From positions 62,001 to 126,000 of the forward strand of contig BGZK01001579.1 of the NCBI GenBank assembly GCA_005406025.1: DNA of 64,000 nt. The letters are read 5' to 3'. Below are positions 1 through 11,052 of the stretch, in pieces. How positions within the stretch are numbered: the stretch's first letter is position 1; the number at the start of each line of letters is the position of its first letter. The notes under the pieces were generated by a model. It worked only from the letters and a program-made list of their open reading frames with translations, did no database searches and was not told where the DNA came from. Source of the stretch: Eumeta japonica (lineage: Eukaryota > Arthropoda > Insecta > Lepidoptera > Psychidae). Made by a program: the position numbers and the translations under genes.

Positions 1-1577
1 CAGTAACTACGAAAATAAAATGTCCCAAACTATAACGTCCAACAAAAGTTTGATGGTCAAAAGCTGCTACGGACCAAAAATGGAAGGATATTATGGATAA
101 GATTTACTGGCATTTGTTCAGTTTTTCATCTTGTTAAAGTTGTACTAGCACCCAACATCGAGTTATAGGGAGAAATCTCATCATTTTACCGACTAGTCAA
201 ATGTCGGTTTAGCGCATGGAATGTTATATGGATAGTACAAACAGGCGCCCTCACGCACGCACGCATATATGCACACGTATACGCCGACACACACTTGCAC
301 ACATTTATTTTACGTATTTACCTAAAACATGCGTTTTGTTTTGCATTCGGTTCAGGATCTTTTGCGCTACTCGACTAACTTGTTTTATGGTTTCTTGTTG
401 TATTTTGAAGCTTGCTCTATTATCGCACCATGTTAAAAACTTGTACGTATTACCGTTTTATATTAGAGAAAAGACTATAAAAAAAGAGTTACATGAGTAT
501 GCTTTTTTATATGGAAATTCCATTTAATCACTGGCTACTTATTACAGTTCAAACGATACGGCCCTTTGAACAGAGGGCAGACAGTCGAAACACAACCTTA
601 TTATTTATTATCATTAAATTATTATTATTAATAATATTAAATTAACTTTACTCTATAATCGATACATTTTTCGAACTTGCCACAATACCTTACTTAAAAT
701 GTTAGATCTACTAGTATCTTATTATTTAGTACTTACGTTATACAGTTATTTATAATTTCCATTCGATGGTAACCAGAGATGGTATACACACTGTGCACGA
801 CCATATTTCATAGTTATATAAACCCAACATGGTTTTCACCGTTCCGCTTTGCCGTTTACCAGCTATGAGGCTATTTTGAAACGTAACATCTTTTAGTTTC
901 GCTTCAGGACATGCACGCACCGCTGTAGTAAAACTGTTAAATTTTAAAATTATCTTTGATTCCTACACAATGTTGCGGAATGAAAAAGTCATTAATTATC
1001 AATTAAAAACAGACATTAATTTTCAGAATCCGTAATGCCAGAAACTCGATGGCACATCGTAGATTTTAGAGCCGTTGTAAAATTAGGTTTATAATTTACA
1101 CTATCGCATACATGCAATAGCGAACAGAACGCGGATTTGCGACGTGGGCCGTGCGAATTGTACTCTCGTTGCGTTCGCCGCCGAGCAGCTTTTTTATTCA
1201 AATATATGTTGATGATATCAACTAGCATTTGCTTTAACTTGAAACTTGAAAATTCCAACGCGCATGGGCACTGTGGTCTAAGTATTATCATAGACGAAAC
1301 TCATGCAGTGGCACGCTGTTGAATTATCGCAAATACGTTTTGCACTACAAAAAACATCTAGAGTAAGTTAAGCATACAACTTTATTAGTTTAAAATTAAG
1401 CACTTACATGTAGTTTTACTAAAAGCTATCAAATTTTCCGTATATGTACAGTGGAGGATTTGATGAAATTGAAATAGTAGTTTTATATGAAAAGATTAGT
1501 TAGTTTTATATTAAAAAATCACTTTAAATCGCTGTGAAAGTAACAGAAATTCGCAACTCTATGACGCGACCACTAAG
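1..1577. other. no gene recognised; AT-rich sequence
   Basis: No coding signal or recognisable element was seen. A short CA/CG-rich dinucleotide patch lies near 250-300 and a TTA/ATT-rich patch near 600-640. Overlapping open frames on both strands at about 1016-1322 pass through a slightly GC-richer stretch (1120-1185). They resemble nothing I know and are short enough to be chance. Confidence 0.5.
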
Positions 1578-1605
1578 CAGTGACGTCATAGGAATGACGT
1601 CACTG
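1578..1605. promoter_or_regulatory. 12-bp inverted repeat containing two CRE-type octamers
   Basis: The arms CAGTGACGTCAT (1578-1589) and ATGACGTCACTG (1594-1605) are perfect reverse complements around a 4-base loop. Each arm contains the octamer TGACGTCA (1581-1588 and 1595-1602), the consensus binding site of CREB/ATF bZIP proteins. The sites are real in the sequence. That they are used is inference: no promoter or gene is visible nearby, and the site sits about 60 bases outside the end of repeat alpha-1, so it could be chance or transposon-derived. Confidence 0.35.
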
Positions 1606-1667
1606 ATTATACCACCAGTACTGTATTTATCAAACTATATTTAAAAAGAAAATAAAGTATTATTATT

Positions 1668-2191
1668 TTATACTACTTTATAAATCTGCAGCGTCTGTTT
1701 GCATATACGTTTTATTTAAAAATTTCGTGATAGTTTTTCATTATTTTTATGTATTTAATTAGTATTAAATTTTTAATATAAAATTAAATTCGTATTTAAT
1801 TGATATTATTTACTTAGTCATTTTATGACTAACTGACCCTAATCCTACCATTTTTTAAATTCATGTCTGACTGTTTGTCCGTCTGTATATTTTTTTAAAA
1901 GTTCAGAAAGGTTTGATTATAACTTAAAAACGGTTTAATCGATCGTGATTAAGATTAGTATATCATAAGAGCAAATGATAGGCTACTATCTACCTGTGTG
2001 TATGTTGTTTTATTTACTTAAAAATGGTTTGACTGATGTTGATGAAAATTAGTGCTCAGTCAGAACCTGTGATTGCAAAAATTATAGGCCCTATGTTATT
2101 TCCATACACCGTATAGTAACCATAAAAAATCAATCATTATTTTTTTATTTCTTTAGTAGGCATATGTATTTGATTTTATATAGTCGCGCGC

Positions 2192-2234
<43 letters not shown>

Positions 2235-3050
2235 ACAAATTTGTATTAATCGGAAATAAAGGGGGCTGAATATTGTATGAAAATTTTTATTGAGTGAATT
2301 TGAAAAGTTGTGAGATGCGTCTTTCACAATTAGGTTGCGTAACGTGTAAAAATGGGTATCTACTTCGTTGTTTTTTTTTGCATTGATAAGCCAATCGTAC
2401 TACAACTATGATGTGGTACCCGCGAATGGGCTGATTTCTGAAAGGGAAAACTAGTATTTTTAAATGATGTCTGTGTATTTTTACTATGAAACTGAACTGC
2501 TAAACCGATGGTTCGATTTGTTTATTTAATAAAAAACTCCTCGAGTAAAATATATTAACATTTCGCTTTGGTCTCATCCGAATATTTGTGTTATTACAGA
2601 TTTTAAAAATTCTTTTACTCATAAAAGCATCCCTATCTTCTAGTAATACAGTATAAATTTTATTTTGATACTAGAATTTGCCTCGGCTTCGTCCAAAGTG
2701 GAACGTTGACCGGCAACGGAATCCATATTGCAAAAAAACGAGAAGAAAGATCAAAAGCCGAGAACAAGAGGGTTTGAAATTGAAAATCGGACTAAGATCG
2801 TTACCGCAATCGGTATTGAAGAAATCGGAGTTGATGGCAGGACAGACAGGGCAGCGGAGTCAGAATTGGAACCTAATTATATCAAGACTGGATTCGAAAT
2901 AGAAAATAATACGAATCGGCCTCGAAAACGGAAGCAGGATCAGAATCGGAAACCGCACAGCAATCGCGATCACGATTAATCGTCGTGATCGGTCGATATA
3001 TAAGGTGAAGGAATTTATTCTATTTACGCGGGTGAAGCCGCGGGCGGAAG
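1668..3050 (-). repeat. composite dispersed repeat 'alpha', copy 1
   Basis: Read on the minus strand, this copy opens with CTTCCGCCCGCGG (3050 downwards). A region of repeated 'aatcgg/gaccga'-like words follows (about 2690-2990), then a middle section containing 'CTAGTATCAAAATAAAATTT', then one or two degenerate units of the 'gcctatcatttgcgcaatcac' type near 1890-2060. It closes with a tail resembling 'acagacgctatagatttata..atagtat' (1668-1700). Both ends and the order of parts match copies 2 (6032-7352) and 3 (47799-49112). A CG/TG microsatellite at 2185-2231 interrupts or expands the middle. No coding capacity is seen. The class is uncertain: it could be a non-autonomous Helitron/Helentron-like element or a LINE-derived composite. 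Confidence 0.65.
2185..2231. repeat. (CG)n(TG)n microsatellite
   Basis: About five CG dinucleotides pass directly into about eighteen TG dinucleotides. The run lies inside repeat alpha-1 and has no counterpart in the other alpha copies, so it probably expanded after insertion. It is a likely length-polymorphic site. Confidence 0.9.
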
Positions 3051-6031
3051 CATGGTTTAATAGTTTCATTAACGTTCGCCCGAATCGAGCGAGCATTAGT
3101 TATTATTTTGTGAAAGAATACCACGCTATCGTCGCCTAACGACGGACGTAACAAGATAATTCTCATAATTCTGTAATTAATTATACTTTACTAATGTTTA
3201 CGTCAACTTTTAATTGCCTCATTCTATTTTTAGTTGCCGATGAATTTATTACCATTGATATAGAATTTTGATAAGAATTATTTTAAATTTTACTGCCAAA
3301 AAATCAGTTTATAAGTTTAAGTCCATTCATTTTCTACGAATAGTTTACTCAAAATGACTTATAAATAAATTTTTATATTTCTTAAAATTATACCTTTTTA
3401 CTTTTTTTTTCGTTTGGATTACATATTTTCTTTTTTTTTTAAAGAATATTGTATTCTTGAAGTACTATAATTTAATATTCTTATGTACTCAGATTAGTTC
3501 AAAATCTATATTGCAATTTGTGATTAATCTACGAAAAATTTAGAGGATTAATATACCTCAATTTAACCCTTTAATCACCGTCCCTAATAAACCAAGACAG
3601 AATTAATTTGATTTTAAACTCCTTTGTGACTTAAGCACGAACAATGCATATCAAAGGCCTTTACAAAATGGGAAGAGAAAGGGGTTAACATCGTTTTAAG
3701 AGAAACCGAAAAGCTATTATTTTTTTAATAATCTACCGCCTTTTGCTTATTAACAACTGTCTGGATTAAATATGAACATAACACATTTAGCAGGATTTTT
3801 TAACATAGATAACGAATCTCAGATTCCGTTGTTATTTTAGTTTTTTGCTTTTACCACATCACTATTTACACAGTCTTCCGAAGAACTATGCGACGAAGTA
3901 ACTTCCCAGAGAGTTGGGCGGCGAGGACGCGACGCGTGCAGCTCGACCGCGGCGCGTGAACTACTGCGGACGGGCGCCCGCCCACGGCCGCGGCGCGCCT
4001 TGGGCGGCTAGTGCTTACATGGGAAATTATGAAACACACTGTACCTTAAGGGGAAAACCTTAATAGTTGTATTTTAGTCAAAATCTCGTAGCAAATCCAA
4101 ACTTTCAAACTCAAGAAGAATCAGACTTGTCCACTTTGGAGGCTTATGCCCACTTCAGGATTTATTTAGTTTATAATGAGCGATAAACGATATTTTGTGT
4201 ACGAAAATTTTGTAATTCTTGTTTGCCGACTGTGAAATATTTTCAATAGAAATACAATAAATCGATTATACATATTTAGAGTGTCGGTTGTGGCTTCTCT
4301 TATTTCTCACATTATTATTCATAGATACATGTATATATCAGTATTATTTTTTCATCTTACAATCAACGCGCCAGTTTTACATTGAGAATAATTTATCGGA
4401 CATCGCGTTTTATTTTATACATAAAAAGATGTACCTGAGTTATACATATCCGGCATATGCTCCGGAGTAACGAATGGAATAGTTTTTATCCCATTTTGTT
4501 GCTTTTGTTTACACTACGTACATACATTTTAGTACATTATGCAATTGAAAACAGGAACAACATCGGGACCATGGTTGACAGCTTTGATTATCGAATCACA
4601 GACTAAAAGGATTGCCTTCAAACATTGTAAGGACACCAGAAAAATATTAAAAATGTTCAGAAGCCGACAGAGATCAGCATCGGGGCCGACATCGTGCAGA
4701 GCGGGAGCAGAATCAAAGTCTAGAGAGAGTTTTTGTCCGTAACAGTCACTGCTAAATTTTAACTTGCGCACGGCGACCTGTCGAGTAACGGCTAGCGATA
4801 AACGGAATGTATTCAGAATTATTGTATAGGAACGTCAAATGTCACTCCGAGTCTTCGAAAAGGAAAATTTTCATTCAATGAAATACGCATTTACAAAACA
4901 AAATTCTACACAATAGCCGCAGCAAATATTAAAAAAAGGTCAAGAAAACCATTATTTAGTGAAAGGATAAAAGTTCGAGCGTTATCAGAAAACCACTCAT
5001 TTGAACGAAGAGCAATTTATCGCCGCGAAACTATTGATAAAACTTTTAGGCTTGCCAAGAAAAACATCCAATAAATCTAGTTATTATCCACTTATAACAG
5101 ATATGCTCTACTTAAATACAACGGATTTAGACGTATTAGATTTTTTTTAATTATGTTATAATCAAAACTCTTAGCCTCGCAGAGATAACCAAACCACAAA
5201 TAATTGTATTGAAAAATAAAATACAATAACTTATATGGTTTACACATTGTGATTATGAATTTTGATCACATTACACTTACGAACAGCTATAAAGGTAAGT
5301 CTTTAACTGAGCTATCTATTGAAAATAACAAGAAAGGAGCAAGTTGCGCAAAGGTATGCTAAAAATACAGAGCGTGACCCTCTGCACGCAAACAAATACA
5401 GCACTTGAAATATTCTCATTTTATAATATCCACGTTTTGTTTGTATCCAAATTAAATTTAACTACTTTTTCCTCCTCATAGCTATTACATTTCTAGCAGA
5501 ACGTTAGGCGAACGCATACCGGTAACTTAAAACTTAGGTCAATAGAGTTCACCGCAACACAAAATATTTACGTGCGCTCTTACACCGCATTATTTCGGTG
5601 GGCCGATGAAGTAGCACGTCTCGACGTACATGCGAACTGCGCTGTTTATCCGCCTGTCGCTCGAAACACTCAACACTGGTAATAAAAAATTACGCTTTTT
5701 TTTATTTATATCGTACCACATCCAATGTTTTGTGTCTGCATTTGCGACTGCGAACGCGTGATATTTCAAATTCTCCCGTTGTTTTCCGGTTTCAATTTCA
5801 AAGGAGACCGAAATCTCGCTCTAAGCTTAGCACAATTTCTAAGAGGCTTTTTTCAGAGATCGTGCCTAGCTTGGAGCTCTTCGAGGAAAAATTACCTGCC
5901 TGAAATTTAAGGTATGTACGATGTATAAATACAAATGAATAGAAACGGATGTATATTATAGGTTTATATTTTGTTGCAGATTATAATCGGCCCCCACTAG
6001 AGCCCTTCTACAATTTTTTTTATTTTAAACT
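3051..6031. other. no gene recognised apart from a GC-rich island
   Basis: The stretch is mostly AT-rich sequence with no open frame resembling a known protein. Open frames on both strands at 4529-4771 overlap each other and are probably chance. A CpG-rich block at 3905-4015 is listed separately. A second, weaker CpG-enriched patch lies at about 5570-5670. Confidence 0.4.
3905..4015. promoter_or_regulatory. CpG/GC-rich island, possible promoter or first exon
   Basis: A block of about 110 bases is very rich in G, C and CpG (for example GACGCGACGCG, GCCGCGGCGCGCC), with AT-rich DNA on both sides. Both strands contain an open frame through it, as expected for any GC-rich stretch: one plus-strand frame ends at a TAG at about 4010, one minus-strand frame runs on past the block. 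No protein similarity is evident. In insect genomes such isolated islands often mark a 5' untranslated exon or core promoter, but no TATA, initiator or clear splice pair could be fixed here. It could also be part of an unrecognised repeat. Confidence 0.25.
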
Positions 6032-7352
6032 TGCTTCAGTCCGCGGCGCCGCCTGCGTGGAGATAGAATGGATTCTTGAGACGAATTGAGACCGAGATCG
6101 AGTTATACTCGATCTCGGTCTCAATCCGTCTGACTTTCGATTCCAATCGTGGTACCGCTTTTGACTGCGAACCCGGTCTCGATCTAAGTAGAGTACTGCT
6201 CCAGCCCCACTCTGAATTCTGTTCTCGGCATTTCTCCTTATACCGATTCCGACCGTGTTCTTGACTCTAATTTCGATACTACACTCAGTTCCAACCTTGA
6301 TTCTGTTCACGATTTCAGTTTCTTTCGGTCTTTATTTTCGTTTGCTCTTCGTTCAGTTCATCAACACAAAAAACTACATATAAACAAATGAATATGGCTT
6401 CTAACTAAATACAAAAATAATGTATTTTTTATGATTATTATACGATATATCGAAATCACATATAGCCTATCTTTTATCCAATCACATATTTCGATCGTAT
6501 ACCAATTTTCATTAGTGGAAGCTTTTAAGTTCTAAAAAAGCTTAGAATAAGAAATAGACAGACAGTCAAGAGATTATCATTTGTACGATTTGTGTTATGA
6601 TTGTACAGCAATTTTTATCAACATCGATTAAACTTTTTTAAGTTATAAAAAACATACAGATAGATAAGCCTTTCATTTACGCAATCATGTGATCCGATAA
6701 TACACCAATTTGTTCAAGATCAGTGAAGTCTTTTTTAAATAATAAAAAAAGATACAGAGAGACAAACAGACAGCTAGACTGACATACAATAGCCTATCAT
6801 TTGCGCAATCTCATGTTTTGCCTGAACATCAATTTTCATCATGATCAGTAAAACCGTTCTCAAGCTATAAAAAATACATACAGATAGACAAAACAGACAA
6901 ACAGTAGCCACGTTCGCAATCACATATACTTATTGTATACCAATTGTCATTGAGATCGGTGAAATATTTTTAAGTTATAAAAAAAAACATACAGAGAGAC
7001 AATATCATTTGTATAATCACATGTTCTTACTGTGTGCCAATTTTAATCACGATCGATTAAAGTGATCTTAAATTATACATAGACATACATACAGTAGCCT
7101 ATCATTGCGCATCACATGTTGTTACTGTATGCCAATTTTCACCACGGTGGGTAAAGCCGTTCTTGAGTTATAAAAGGACATACATACAGACCGACAGATA
7201 GACAGATAGAGAAACAGATATGGATGGACAGATATAAATGCTAAAAATTAAAGAATTGGAGTCAGTTAATCATATGATGAATATTTATAACGAAATTTTA
7301 CAAAAAAAAATGCATGTATAGATGGACGCTATAGATTTATATGGTAGAATAG
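6032..7352 (+). repeat. composite dispersed repeat 'alpha', copy 2
   Basis: This plus-strand copy starts near CTTCAGTCCGCGGCG, a decayed form of the CTTCCGCCCGCGG start. It carries the 'ccgagatcg'-rich region (6060-6330) and then seven degenerate tandem units beginning at about 6463, 6571, 6665, 6790, 6905, 7001 and 7094 (spacing about 93-125 bases). Each unit has the plan 'gcctatcatttgcgcaatcac', 'tgtatgccaattttcatc', 'cgttcttgagttataaaa', then a run of 'acagacag'. It ends with 'ctatagatttatatggtagaa'. Copy 3 has only about three units, so the central minisatellite varies in number. No protein is encoded. A SINE-like unit abuts its 3' end. Confidence 0.7.
6085..6125. repeat. perfect 19-bp inverted repeat (3-base loop)
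   Basis: ATTGAGACCGAGATCGAGT at 6085-6103 is followed by TAT and then its exact reverse complement at 6107-6125. It lies in the CG-rich part of alpha-2. The other alpha copies lack a perfect hairpin here, so it is probably a local palindromic duplication and not a conserved family hairpin. Confidence 0.85.
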
Positions 7353-7353
7353 G

Positions 7354-7607
7354 TTGAAAGGCTTGGACCTTAAGGCTTTCGCGCCGGCCCAGTGCTGGTC
7401 GGGGGCTACTAACGATTACTGCTGCCAATGTGGTGTCATGGACCGGAGCCGACGACTTAGTGTGCTGTCTTAAGCACAGAACAAGAGATATAACATAATT
7501 TAAATTGAAATTAAAGTGTCATTGGTCAATTCTTCCGTGATCAGGATCGAAACTGGTACCTCTAGTCTAAAGGCGACAATCTTACCCGCTTAGCATAACC
7601 ACCGCTC
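7354..7607 (-). repeat. tRNA-derived SINE-like element
   Basis: On the minus strand the unit begins GAGCGGTGGTTATGCTAAGC. An A-box-like sequence ATGCTAAGCGG (7586-7596) matches 9 of 11 consensus positions. A B-box-like GTTTCGATCCT (7543-7553) has one mismatch in the core GGTTCGATCC, and the spacing between the boxes is tRNA-like. A non-tRNA body of about 190 bases follows, including GACTTAAT-like and 'CATGACACCACATTGGCAGC' text, ending 'CCAAGCCTTTCAACC' next to alpha-2. This architecture fits a tRNA-derived SINE. The boxes are slightly decayed, no clear target duplication or poly-A tail was found, and the family name is unknown to me. Confidence 0.5.
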
Positions 7608-7704
7608 AATATTATTACTAGAAAAAAAACTTACTAATTAGAAATTTACCACTTACTAGAGAATCAATAGGCACTGTTGGCAAAAAAAGCACACTATGTT
7701 TTCT

Positions 7705-7835
7705 TCTAGACAGATGGGCATAGGTCACAGATTGCTACATCATACGATTTTCGCATATCTCATTTGCTCCACTGGCATCTATCGATCTTTTTATACAAGC
7801 TCGTCTATTTTGAATGCTTAAAATTTGGCCCTTCT
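7705..7835 (-). mobile_element. RTE-type LINE 3'-end fragment
   Basis: Read on the minus strand, this matches the 3' end of the RTE element at 16.8-18.5 kb: the words 'gacgagcttgtataaaaaga', 'gatagatgccagtggag' and 'gagatatgcgaaaatcgta' occur in the same order. In RTE elements this encodes the last residues of the reverse transcriptase polyprotein and the start of the 3' UTR. Only about 130 bases remain, so it is a dead 5'-truncated copy. Confidence 0.65.
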
Positions 7836-9287
7836 AGTGAGTAAAGATAAGACATACTAAATTATAACACAATAAAACATCCCCTATCTTGTCGTCACAC
7901 AGGTACACCGTCATACAACTATAGAGAACAATAATTGAAAACTCGAGACCCCTACCGTAATCATAAAATAGACAGTGCAGTTTCGTGGCATGAGCAATTT
8001 ATTAATCTGGTGACTATTAGCGTCGATGGCGAATTTTATCGTAAACTTTGAACTGTGATAAACACAAAAGAGTAGGAGCACAATCATCACTCTAGCTGCC
8101 CCAGCGATTAACGCTTATCTGCGATAGCGGCCTAGTTTCAAAAAACGCTACGGATGCTATGGACTTTCTACTATTTATTGGAACGAAGTTCCTTACGGCG
8201 GGCTTGGAGGAGATAGGGATTTTGCTGAGCGACCGAACTGAAAAAAATGTGATAGTAAAACCGTAAGAAAAAGTCCGTGGAATAAAACCGTTAAATGAGA
8301 TGTGCGCAGGCGCGACAGTCGTATACACAAGCTTTCTCTTTCCCCCTCTTTCTTTTCGTTCTCTCATCCCTTCTCTCTCTATTACCACTCCACCCCGCCA
8401 ATGCATAGTATATACTTATGAATTCATGGACAAGCACGTGGCTAATATTCACATAATAGTGGGAAATTATTCTATTTCTATGTCATTTTGTGTTGTCAAA
8501 CAAAAATAAAGAGACATATTTTGTTATTTTAGTTGATAATTTTAATTACGATTTTTTTTTATTTTACGTAATTTATTTTATTTGCTAAAATACTGAATTT
8601 CCTAGATACTTTCCTGCACTTAAATAAAAATTAATCAGCAAAATTTAAGAGAAAAATCAAGAAAACCTACATAAAATTGAGCACGATTTTTTTTTTTGCA
8701 AATTGTGTCGATTCTACATTAGCCGAAAAAACTTCGTTCCTACCTAGTGTCCCATGACACCACATTTTCATTTTTTCTATTTATTGTCCGTTTGTCACTT
8801 TTTCAATTTAATTTTACCACATTACGCATACCGATATGTTACCAAAGCTTGTATTTATTCAAACACTGAATATACCGTACTAATCATGCACATTTCAAAA
8901 ATTTTCATATGTTGTTTCTCAATATTGTTTTTCCTGGGTACGCAATATCTCCATTAATATTATATCAAAATTAATGGTCCAGATATCATTTTGAAGATAA
9001 ATTTCATCGCTAATGGTGAAAACTAAATAATTTAAATTTAATGTTTTCTTTTAGAAATTTTAACTTTAAAACCTCTTTATGAAACATGTTCTAAAATATG
9101 ATAACTATTGACAATTTGTTTAGTTTCATTACTTGAGTGTATTCAATCACGTGAGTAAATCAAAATAAATGATTGACAAACCGTTTTGTAAATAATTAAT
9201 TTTAAAGTTAATTAATTGATGCTGCAAAATTAATGATAATATAGGCGAATGCATCATTATTTCTAATTTCATTCTCTCCAAAAAAGT
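7836..9287. other. no gene recognised
   Basis: AT-rich sequence. A minus-strand open frame of 104 codons (8092-8406) crosses a CT-rich tract at 8330-8400 that gives low-complexity residues. It resembles no protein I know. The block 8095-8310 has a moderately GC-balanced composition and could be an unrecognised dispersed repeat. Confidence 0.4.
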
Positions 9288-9520
9288 ACTTCCATACCCC
9301 GCATTTACCTCAAGCCATCTGATCCAACTATGCCCTTCCGATTAATAGAAAAACAATTTCCAATATAAGTAGCCTTCGCAGAGACCATTAATACAGCTCA
9401 AGGTCAGATGTTTTAGACGGGTGGTACAAGGGCAGCTTTGTATTTAGCAGAGCCTGTCGTGTCGCCTGGACGATTATCTGACTTTTTTGCCATTTCGCAG
9501 TTTTTTCACCAATATTCGTG
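9288..9520 (+). pseudogene. Helitron Pif1-like helicase, C-terminal fragment
   Basis: A plus-strand reading frame (with one frame change near 9290 and two in-frame stops) gives IPRIYLKPSDPTMPFRL, then VAFAETINTAQGQMF, then LAEPVVSPGRLSDFFAISQ. These correspond to the end of the Helitron helicase: the 'IPRI...SD..(M/F)PF' segment, helicase motif V/VI 'R.AFA.TINKAQGQ', and 'EP.FSHGQLYVA.SR' just before the C-terminus. The helicase of a rolling-circle Helitron unwinds the donor strand during transposition. Here the K of NKAQGQ is T, the final arginine motif is lost and the frame is broken, so it is inactive. No Rep domain or Helitron 3' hairpin was located. Confidence 0.75.
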
Positions 9521-10557
9521 TGAACGATGCATTCAGCCAAAAAATTAATGATCAAATTATCACTTCTGACCTTTTGATAAGTTATTCTAAAACATATAAT
9601 GATAATAACTTTTTACAATAACACTGATTTTTATTACTACATTTCAAAATAAAATAACGTTCATCGCTACACACTTGTATTTACTTATTTGTAAATTATT
9701 ATTTCACCATTTGGGACTGCACTATACGATAGTATATTGTATATTTATATTGTTTAAACAAAGTGAAACGACTTTCTATCTGGCATTTTCATGAATACTA
9801 AAATTTAAATTAGTTTTTTTTATTATCTCAGTCAAAAGCACAACGTATTATGTGACCATTTTCACAGAACTGGAATGGTTCTGTAATAGGATTTCGCCCG
9901 AGTGTTGTATCTGTCAATATTGAACTGTTTGTATTGATTCTCGTCTCTGATTTAGTGGATCTTTTCCGAAGAGAAAATAGTATTGCTTTAGGGAATTTAT
10001 ATAACAGGCTTACAAATTAGACACGTTACTTATTAAAAAAAAATATATAATTCGTAATGTAATTTAATAAACTATATAAGTAGAATCATATCTGTGCCTG
10101 TCTGTTTATTAAAGTTCTTTATCACTTGAAAATGTGGCAAGTGTGATTTGAAATTTTTATTTTAAATAAATATGTGTTTTTATTATCATAACACTACAAC
10201 ACGCAACGGGTAAAAATTTCAATTCGCAATATCCTGTTTGTTTCAAGACCATGACAGGAAATAGACGACGAATAGACGGATGTGGCGGGCTCAATCATAT
10301 TTATTGCTCCATCTTGCATCACTTGGATATGGAACCATGACTAATGTTATTTGAACGAGTTTTAAATGCATTTAACCAAAAATCGTTCTTGCAATGCTAA
10401 ATAAATACCTGATAAATTTGCCATTAATGACCGCTTTAATGTTATAAAGGAGTTGAACTTGAAAAAAGAGAGTTATAATAATTTGCAATGACACATACTT
10501 TTTTCTTTTGTAAAACTAATTATAAATTCATCAACCATTTTTATGAATTGTAGGCGT
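9521..10557. other. no gene recognised
   Basis: AT-rich sequence with short homopolymer runs; nothing resembling a known gene or repeat was seen. Confidence 0.4.
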
Positions 10558-10993
10558 TACGGGGCATCCTATAATTACGTAAAATGATTTTTTTTTGGCG
10601 ATTTTCGGAATCCCCCCGCCGCCGTAACCTTAATGAGATTTGAAATACATATTTTAGTGTAAATGCGTTAACCTGTGCTTGTTTGCGTTGTATTTAAAAA
10701 ATAAAAAACACAATTAATTAATTTTAATTTTTATCAGTGAATGACTACTAAACCCAACATGTTCATGTGATTTTCAATAAAACCATCTGCTCCTTCAGCG
10801 TGTCTGATTTAGCCGTTCTAAACCGTTGTTACATGCACAAAGAAACTCAGTAGCTCAATAAATATTATTATGTAGGATTTAACGACATTTTAGTGCAAAA
10901 ACATGTTTAATGTTATCCAGTTTTCTCGGAATTTGGCTAGACCCCCTCTCCAGCCCCCCCAAACGTCACACGTAATTAATGGACGCCCCGTCA
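10558..10993. mobile_element. MITE-like element with long inverted ends
   Basis: The left end has ACGGGGCATCC then TAATTACGT (10559-10580). The right end, read on the minus strand, has ACGGGGCGTCC then TAATTACGT (10991 downwards). Both ends then run into poly-G/C tracts (10613-10620 and 10951-10958), as in a MITE family I remember as very common in lepidopteran genomes. The whole is about 436 bases, longer than I expect, so the middle (about 10640-10900) may be a secondary insertion. No coding capacity is present. Confidence 0.55.
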
Positions 10994-11052
10994 GTGTACA
11001 AATTCATACTTCAAAATTCTCCGACAGGTGTGCGTAAAAGAAGAGTGACACT

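Noticed and set aside
2145..2327. 60-codon minus-strand frame with HT repeats
   Set aside because: Produced by the CG/TG microsatellite.
2678..3096. Overlapping Arg/Lys-rich frames on both strands
   Set aside because: They fall within the purine-biased block of repeat alpha-1 and have no counterpart frames in alpha-2 or alpha-3.
6463..7200. Regular repeats as a CRISPR-like array
   Set aside because: Units are about 93-125 bp, strongly diverged, have no repeat/spacer division and no cas genes, and lie in a eukaryotic genome.
8092..8406. 104-codon minus-strand frame as a gene
   Set aside because: Low-complexity Arg/Glu/Lys run encoded by a CT-rich tract; no motif, no splice context.
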